This document shows positions 57,098 to 64,000 of a DNA stretch of 64,000 nt, in pieces. The translations under genes were made by a program, and so were the position numbers. This DNA is from Thuidium tamariscinum. Taxonomy: Eukaryota > Streptophyta > Bryopsida > Hypnales > Thuidiaceae. The stretch covers positions 20,336,001 to 20,400,000 of the forward strand of contig OX344751.2 in NCBI GenBank assembly GCA_947034885.2, read 5' to 3'. Position 1 is the stretch's first letter; each line of letters opens with the position of its first letter. A model generated the notes under the pieces. That model made no database searches and was not told the origin of the DNA. It saw only the letters and a program-made list of their open reading frames with translations.

Positions 57098-58029
57098 TTA
57101 ATCCCTAAAAGACTAACTTGCTAAATTTGGCAACATATTAATTTTGGACAAGTGCATAATTATAATGAGATATTTTCATATTCTAAGTTCAAATTTTAAT
57201 AGAAGGTGGGGACAAGAAATGTCTTTCATGTGTACTAAAAATAACGACATTTTGAAATATGAGTCAAAACACAAAAGTTATGCCCTAAAATGCTACTTTT
57301 TTTTAAATGAGTAGTTCTAGCAAATTGAAAAAAATCAAATTTTCTGAAAACAAAAATTTTTAATTGATTTTATTCATTTATATATACATGGAAAGCTTTG
57401 AATCATTCTATTTTGATCAATGAATCAAAAATTATGAGGCATTTTTATTTGTGGGCAACTATAGATTTTTTACTCTAAAATTAAATTTAAAGTCCTTTAT
57501 TTTATTCAATTTTCAATATTTTTTGAAAAAAATTAAATGTTAGGATATGGATTGTCTAATACAATACTGGGATTTGCATTTTTCAATTCTACAATTAAAT
57601 TCTTAAGAACTTTGTATTTTGAATCATTTGCTACTTCTTATAATTCATCCTATGTATATGTTATACAATTCTAAACAATTTGAAATTTTTTAGGCAAGTA
57701 ACCTACTAGTCTTCAACAATGAATCCAATGAGGCACAATCATTTTAGACCATTTTTCATATGATTTTTGCCTTCTAAAGTTTAGCTTCTATGTTTTCTGT
57801 AGGATGAAAAAAAATGATTTTTTAGCATTTAAACACAAATATCTTGCCATCTACATGGTAAAGAACTTTGAATTTTTTTGCACATATTCTCAAACCAATT
57901 TACTATAAGATCCTATGGTTGTAAATCTCAAAACTAAATGTTTTAAATAAAAAATTGGTATTGGAACTAGAAATGGCACTTCTTGACCATTTTTGGAATA
58001 AACATAGTCAAGGAACCTTAAAGGGTTAA
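57098..58029. mobile_element. piggyBac-like non-autonomous element, copy 4 (932 bp)
   Basis: Flanked by TTAA (57098-57101, 58026-58029). Ends TCCCTAAAAG and CTTAAAGGG, more worn than in the other copies. The interior aligns with copies 3 and 5. Inserted into a family F-type element. Confidence 0.6.
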
Positions 58030-58174
58030 GGATTTTTTGTACTAGGAAGTATCCAAAATTAATGACATAAAATTGTTGTAGTCTATTCCTACACTAGATG
58101 GGCATGTGCCAACCAAGGGAACTTTTAAAATATTATTTTATATTCTCTACATCAATGTCAATAAGGCCAACAAT

Positions 58175-58375
58175 ACTAGTGTATGAGTATGAACATGCGA
58201 GCATCTGAGCTTCTAATATGTATATAAGTAGATATACTAGGTGTTTATAGTAAAAATACTTATAATATAGGTACTTATAGTATAAATATATACTCTTATC
58301 ATAAAAGGTTTTTATAGTATAAACACCTATACTATAGGTGCATCATCTTTGAGGCTCATAAGCTCACATACTAGC
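58175..58375. mobile_element. Palindromic MITE, family L copy 2
   Basis: Matches 30059-30282 throughout, with a 20-bp deletion. Ends 'actagtgtatgagtatg' and 'gctagtatgtgagct' (reverse complement). Confidence 0.6.
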
Positions 58376-58389
58376 AACCACGTTAACAA

Positions 58390-58581
58390 GGCCCCATTGT
58401 ACACATTTGTGAACATTATAGATGGTTTCAAGATAATATTTTTTGTGGAAGTTCATTGTGATGAAGTCCTCCCAAGTTGCCAATTTCTAATTTCTTCATA
58501 AATTATCTTTTGTATTTTTCAAAAATGGAAATGCCAAAGTACCTATTTTCTTGACATTCTATACTTTTCTAGTTCTCCTAC
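58390..58581. mobile_element. Family F-type interior, split by piggyBac-like copy 5
   Basis: Continues after the insertion at 59509-59640; the joined sequence is collinear with 13150-13480, where 'cctacttagaaaa' marks the unoccupied site. Confidence 0.5.
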
Positions 58582-59508
58582 TTAACCCCTAAAGTTTTTT
58601 GACTATGTTTTCACCAAAATTGTTCCAAAATTGTCATTTCTAGGACAACTACCAAAATTTAGAAAAAACATTTTTGGAATGATGTAACCGTAGGATCTTT
58701 TAGGTAACTAGTTTGAAAAGATGTAGAAAGTTTTTTTAGGAAATTTCACTATGTAGATTGCAAGATAGTAGTGTTTGAAGTTACAAAAATCCTTTTTTTA
58801 CGATTGCAAAATTCCGAGCAGCTACACTTCAGAAGGCCATATTTGTATGAAAAAATGTTCAAAATGGTTGTTACTCTTTGGAATCATTCTTCAATTGAAG
58901 TTGGATACATGCTTGAAAATTTTCAAATCATTTGGAATTGTACAACATGTACAAAAAAATAGTAAATAGAAAGAAATAGAGAATGATTCAAAATACTAAA
59001 TTGTTAATAATTTATTTATTGAATTGAAAAATGCCAATCCCAATGGTTCAAATATTCTAATAAACAATCTACACCCACTATTTTTTTGTTTTTTCAAAAA
59101 TATTGAAAATTGAGTAAAATAAAGGACTTCAAAGTTTATTTAGAATGGAGAATCCATAACTACTTGCAAACTAAAATTCTTCATAACTTTTGACTCATTA
59201 ACCCAAATGAAATTGTTCAAAGATTTTTACATATATATAAATCTATAAAATCAATTTCAAATTTTGGTTTCTAAAAAAGTGATTTTTCTTATTTGCCCAA
59301 ACTGCCCAAGTTGAAAAACAAACAACATATTATACAATAACTTTTCAACCATGTATTCAAAAGTCACAAAAATTGTTGGGCTTAAAGATACTCCTCATCT
59401 ACACCTTCTATTAAATTTTGGTTCCCAAACATGAAATTCTCTAGTCATACATACCTATCCAAAATCGCTATGTTGCCAAAAAAGGCATGTTGGTCCTTTA
59501 GGGGTTAA
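58582..59508. mobile_element. piggyBac-like non-autonomous element, copy 5 (927 bp)
   Basis: Flanked by TTAA (58582-58585, 59505-59508). Ends CCCCTAAAG and CTTTAGGGG. In reverse orientation relative to copies 3 and 4. The frames at 58771-58969 are chance. Confidence 0.7.
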
Positions 59509-59640
59509 TAAAAAAGAATTATACTTTTCCTTCATGAGCTGTTTTTTCTCTTGAAGGTGTTTGCATTAGACATATTTTTTTAATATTTTTTAAAATTATA
59601 CTTCTAATTTTAAAGTACTGCATGTCAAAGAAAACCAAAT

Positions 59641-61290
59641 GCTACAAGAAAAAATAGAACTTTCTTGTAACTACCATTTATACAAATATTGACAAAATAA
59701 TTGTTATCAATTAATATTAAATTAATGTTGATGCATTATTGTTGCAATGTACAATACCTTCCCAAAAGTTTCACAACCTCCAATTTTGACTTCTATGAAT
59801 GTTTGTTCAAAAATTGGCCTTCTTAAACTCATTTTCAAAACTAACCTATTAAATTTATTGTTTTATGCAATTTTGATCACCACACCAAATTTAAATTTTA
59901 AGAAAATCCCATTTTTAATAAATTATTTTGTATGTTTTTCATTTTTTTATATAATAATTGATTTTAAAATGTTGGTGATGGATTTTTTAATCTTATTGTA
60001 TGAAGTATCACAGCACACATTATTTCACTTTTGAGGAAAAAACACATTACCTAGGAAAAAAAATTTCAACAAAGAATTCAATGTCAAGGTGTTGCCTTCT
60101 GAAATTTTACTAAATAGGTATTTCTAAATTATAATTATGATTTATTAATTGACCCTTGTATTATGACTACTATCGTATCTTTGAATATGATGGTACAATT
60201 GGTTTGTCCAAATTACAATTTAGAAAAATATTTTGTACAAAACTTTTGATTAGTCACACTTTGACACTGAATGCTCTATAGAATAAAAACATTTTAGGTA
60301 ATCTAATTTTTTCTTGAAAGTAAGATGTACGCATTGATGTTCTTCAAATATTTGCACAATATAATTTCAAAAATTCATCTCTAATATTTTTAATCAATTA
60401 ATATGTAGCATAAAGAAAATAACACAAAATAATTTTTTTAAATGGAATTTTTGTTTTTTGGAATTGAAATTTGGTGTGTTGATTAAAATGTCATAAAACA
60501 ATGAATTGAATAGGTTAGTTTTGAAAAAATGGGTTTAAAATAGGCAAATTTTGAAAGAAAATTCATGTAGGTCAAAATTGGGGGTTAGAAGACTTTTTAG
60601 AGGGAATAGGTAGTTACAGCCACTTTATATGGTACGTTGTTTTACAATACAATACTAACATTGTGTAACATTGCACATTCTACTATTTCTCATTATACAA
60701 AAAAAAATATAAAAACACTTATAAAAATCAAGCAAGTAAGTTGAAGAATACAAAAGACTTTAAAAAGGTAGAATAGAAAATTCCAGATTTCATTAAGTAT
60801 TTGAAATTTTAGATTTCACAAAACCCTAAGATCCTAGTTTTCCTAGCCTTTTTTTCTTGCATTTTAAGAATGGAATCACTTGATCAACTAAGAACAACCA
60901 AACACCACTAAGGGAGAAATACACATGTCCCTTTGTAGTGGACTATAGACTCACCCAATTGCATTAGTAGAGCTCCCTTAATGTGTTTGCCACATGCTTG
61001 ATTCTAATTGGCTAACGCATTTCAAGGACACATATAAATATCTAATTAGCTCACTATTGATTTTAGCAAGGTTTAGTTTTAGATGCACCAATTGCACAAT
61101 TTCAGTGGTCTAGGGAGCCAACACTTTGAAAAATTAGAGAGTTACATACAACATCCGAAAAATCTAATTTGTTTTTAATATTCATGATTTTCACTCATTA
61201 ATACTACTAAGAAAATATCATTTTTAGAAGAAGCTGCCTCCAACTATGTTGAATTCATTATTTAGACAGTTTGGGGTGCTTCCACTATAC
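59641..61290. other. AT-rich intergenic DNA
   Basis: A 95-codon plus frame (59747-60034) is Phe/Ile/Leu-rich by composition and not credible. No element recognised. Confidence 0.4.
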
Positions 61291-61294
61291 CTAT

Positions 61295-61800
61295 ACAATC
61301 AAGAAAGAGCTCACACAATCTATCAATGCTAACTATGTCTAGACGTGCTAAGTTCCTGTGTTCAGTTAGATTAAGCCATACGCTCCACTTCTAGTGGTGC
61401 CATTTTGTCAATTCCTTTCAATTCAACCTAGTCAATATAGAATTTTGTAGACAAGCTCGAACTCATGAGAACTATAAAGAAGGAACAATTCGGAAGCTTG
61501 AGCAAGTCGAAGCACAATGTACCAAAATATGGTTGCACACCCTTGCCTGAAGCCCCCACGGGTTGAGGGAAATAGAAGCTTGCGCAAGTCGAAGCACATT
61601 GAACACATCTTGTCCATTAACAGAATCACTCCACCAACTGAGAACGACCAAGAACCACCACTGTCTCATAGAATCGAGAAAGAGCTCACAATCTGTCGAT
61701 CACCCGTTGTCTACACCCGCGAAGTTTTCCCCTGTATTCAGTCAAATTAAGCCGCAGGCTGCATTCCTGGTGGTGCCCTTCCGACAATTTGTTTCAATGA
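61295..61800. repeat. Duplicated segment with one decayed copy
   Basis: 61295-61430 is a diverged copy of 61672-61800 ('gaaagagctcaca', 'tattcagtcaaattaagcc', 'ggtggtgcc'). Differences are mostly C/T and G/A, the pattern of methylcytosine deamination. 61420-61560 and 61560-61600 also share 'cgaagcaca'-type words. Frames on both strands (61432-61844) are unrecognised. Confidence 0.45.
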
Positions 61801-62100
61801 TTCAAGCTTGCGACCATACTCCCTCGGGAACCCAACAACTTTGATTTCCTAATTTTCAAATGAAACTCAGATGAAACTCAAAATGCACTCCAATTCAGAA
61901 GCAACGGAAATAGAATCGCACTTCACTTGTCTGATTGCAGCGCGTCCTGTAACAGGACCTCGAGATCGAACCTCATGAGCTTTTCCTGCTACCGATTGGC
62001 ACCAGAACGGAACTCCGATCTTCTGGAGAACAGGAGAATGATGACGACTAGGATCATAACTTTAGCTTTCTTTCCATTCAATATCTTGATGAATACTGGC
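61801..62100. other. GC-richer DNA, no recognised gene
   Basis: A 67-codon plus frame (61927-62130) contains no motif that I know. Possibly a gene scrap. Confidence 0.3.
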
Positions 62101-62610
62101 CATTGTTGCAATCCATATAGTGTAGCATAATTTCAAATTCTACTTCAGTCAACATTGATTCAACTAAAATTTCTACTTGTTTAGAAATAGTGTCCACTTT
62201 GTCCAAAATGCAACACAACATGCACATCTCTCAATATTTTGGATGCTTTTACTACCAATGTACGCAAGTCATTTTGCTCTCTTTAATTATTTGAACCCCT
62301 ATGTTATCATGTGGAATAGACCATGACAACTCACTACATTCTTTTTGTTGTCACTTGTTGCCATTATTTTGTAATGCCAATAGGAAGCTGCAAGAGTTAG
62401 TGTTACCGGAAAATAGAATTAAAAAAAAATATTCTTGTTCTCTGCATTCTAGTTCAGTAACAATTTTAAGTTTTCTAGAACTCGTTCTTCTTTTGTGCAC
62501 TAATAATTCAAGAGAAACCGAGTCTTTCGAAACATGATAAAGAAAAAGGCAATCTAAGGCAATTAAGAATATTTACAGAAATCAGTTGAGAATAGTCTTT
62601 TTGTCTCTTG
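62100..62610 (+). repeat. Repeat Q, direct copy
   Basis: Matches 23040-23970 in reverse orientation, in several blocks. Confidence 0.45.
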
Positions 62611-62993
62611 GTAACCCGGGCGAGAATTGGTATTTTCTTATTGAGGCTGTGAATTTAATGTAGAATTGATTGTAGTGAGCATTAACCTTGGAATGCACCA
62701 ACGTCCAATTTCTAAATGATGAATAGATTTGAAATTATTTAGTTTTCTGCCTCATTACTGCTTGGATGAAAATCATCCTAATTTTTAGAAATTCTTTATG
62801 AAGTTTTTGCTCTATCCAAAGGTTGGATTTGGTATTACTGAAATACATAATTTTCTAAAATGACAAATGTGGAAGTATGTCAAGTGGTTGACTTGCATTG
62901 ACTGTAGTTCAAAACCAAATCTGCAAAAATGAGGTAATAGAATTAAAGTACAAAAAGATTTTTAAAAAATCACCATATAAAGATAACCTTAGG
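62611..62993. other. AT-rich intergenic DNA
   Basis: Nothing recognised. Confidence 0.4.
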
Positions 62994-64000
62994 GTGAATC
63001 CAAGAAACACTTGTACTATTTGTTGTGTTTTGTCACACCCTAATTTTTATTTTTTATTTTAGCCATGACTTTTTGTTTTAGTTCCAAATGACTCAAAATT
63101 TATAGGGAAGCTACTCATATCTATTATATATCTATAATGAATTCTGGAGATTTTCAAGAATAATTTATTATTTTTAAATTAGCCCCGAAAATTTCTCACA
63201 ATACTCAATTTAGGGATTTTTAGCACCATTTATCTCCAAAAAAACAAATTTTGACCTAAAATTTGGAGAAGATGGTCTCTTAGCAAACTTATACCTACTG
63301 TCCAAAGTAATCCTAAAAATACTTATTTTTAAGTGTTGTAGAAGTCCACAAAGAGAGCTTCATTTTGCATTTTTTTCTAAAGGCATAAAACATTATTTTG
63401 GTGAGTTTTGTAGTCAAATCATATCACCAAAAAGTTTTTTCAAGTTTTTTATTTTTATGTATTTTTTAAAAAATAATCCTATTTTTTACAAATTAAAATG
63501 CCACAAGTTATATTTTCTTCACCAGAACTTTGGACATAGAATTTTCATAGAATTCCGGTGAAGAAAATACAACTTGTGACATTTTAATTTGTAAAAAATA
63601 GGATTATTTCTTAAGAAAATAAATAAAAATGAAAAACTCAAAAAAAAATTTGTTGATGAGATTTGACTACAAAACTCACCAAAATAATGTTTTATACCTT
63701 TGGAAAAAAATGCAAAATGAAGCCCTCTTTGTGGACTTCTACAACACTTAAAAATAAGTATTTTTAGGATTACTTTGGACAATAGGTATAAGTTTGCTAA
63801 GAGACCATCCTCACCAAATTTTAGATCAAAATTCGTTTTTCTAGATATAAATGGTGCTAAAAAACCCTAAATTGAGTACTGGGAGAAATTTTTGGGGCTA
63901 TTTAAAAATAATAAATTATTTTTGAATATCTAAAAGATTCATTATAGGTACATACTAGCTATGAGTAGCTTCCTATAAATTTTGAGTCATTTTGAGTTAA
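62994..64000. mobile_element. Family F foldback element, copy 5, cut by window edge
   Basis: Left end AGGGTGAATCCAAGAAACAC. From about 63080 the DNA is palindromic around about 63540: the left arm to 63527 and the right arm from 63553 to the window end are reverse complements with few differences, separated by about 25 bp. By symmetry the right end should lie about 85 bp beyond the window. The 87-codon minus frame (63519-63782) is an arm artefact. Confidence 0.7.

Noticed and set aside
63519-63782. 87-codon minus frame
   Set aside because: It lies in the right arm of the palindrome and is mirrored imperfectly in the left arm.

Overview
The window looks like nuclear DNA of a eukaryote, most likely a green plant and perhaps an early-diverging land plant or streptophyte; I cannot name the species. 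The reasons are very AT-rich DNA, few genes, GT-AG splice-like signals, long microsatellites, and many nested DNA transposons with plant-type signatures (CACTA, PIF/Harbinger-like, Mutator-like and TA-inserting elements). I see no operon structure, no rRNA or tRNA gene and no CRISPR array.

The only long protein-coding genes belong to one family that I do not recognise: proteins of about 425-437 residues with a cysteine-rich, N-glycosylation-site-bearing N-terminal region and about five membrane segments. Two copies are intact (8678-9958 minus; 54607-55920 plus). One is 5'-truncated (48079-48708 plus). One is a deletion pseudogene in which the promoter region is fused to the C-terminal end (about 4983-5650 minus). 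Scraps of 3' flank lie near 31.15 and 38.13 kb. A second, broken gene (46548-48070 minus) has two exons, one in-frame stop, and a PIF-like MITE placed at its splice donor; it abuts the truncated family member head to head.

Short coding-like islands are scattered through the window: a possible protein-kinase scrap (10751-10951), a 61-codon frame at 5878-6063, a 32-codon exon with a perfect donor at 25910-26005, a frame at 38527-38736, and a captured exon repeated in and around a large inverted repeat (16983-21003). Most look like gene debris moved by transposons or duplications.

Mobile DNA dominates. The clearest families are: (1) about 930-bp elements with ends TTAA-CCCCTAAAGGAC...GTCCTTTAGGGG-TTAA, which look piggyBac-like, with five complete copies, several partial ones and two paralogous empty sites; (2) a 2,589-bp CACTA-type element with subterminal repeats and a nested 164-bp CACTA MITE; (3) TA-flanked MITEs of 272-273 bp (three copies) and an 871-bp TA-flanked foldback element; (4) two 297-bp elements with 8-9 bp target duplications; (5) two PIF/Harbinger-like MITEs with TTA/TAA duplications; (6) an unclassified TIR family with a conserved end (GCAAGAAACACTTGTACT), one copy being a giant palindrome running off the right edge; (7) a four-copy MITE family with a conserved core. 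Nesting is frequent enough to give relative ages.

Layout: 1-4.4 kb repeats; 4.5-6.1 kb deletion pseudogene and an exon-like frame; 7.5-11 kb intact family gene and kinase-like scrap; 11.3-16.7 kb transposons; 17-21.4 kb giant inverted repeat with captured exon; 22-25.5 kb foldback, MITE and piggyBac-like elements; 25.6-29.4 kb single-copy-looking DNA with an exon, GC-rich patches and a strong TATA box; 29.4-31.7 kb microsatellites, MITEs and 3'-flank relic; 32-37.3 kb piggyBac-like elements and nested CACTA; 37.7-40.3 kb MITEs and an insertion with a matching empty site; 40.3-46.5 kb AT-rich DNA with a 1.08-kb TTTA array; 46.5-48.8 kb broken gene plus truncated family member; 49.6-52.7 kb transposons; 52.7-56 kb coding-like GC-rich DNA, a LINE-like tail and the second intact family gene; 56-64 kb MITEs, piggyBac-like elements and the terminal palindrome.
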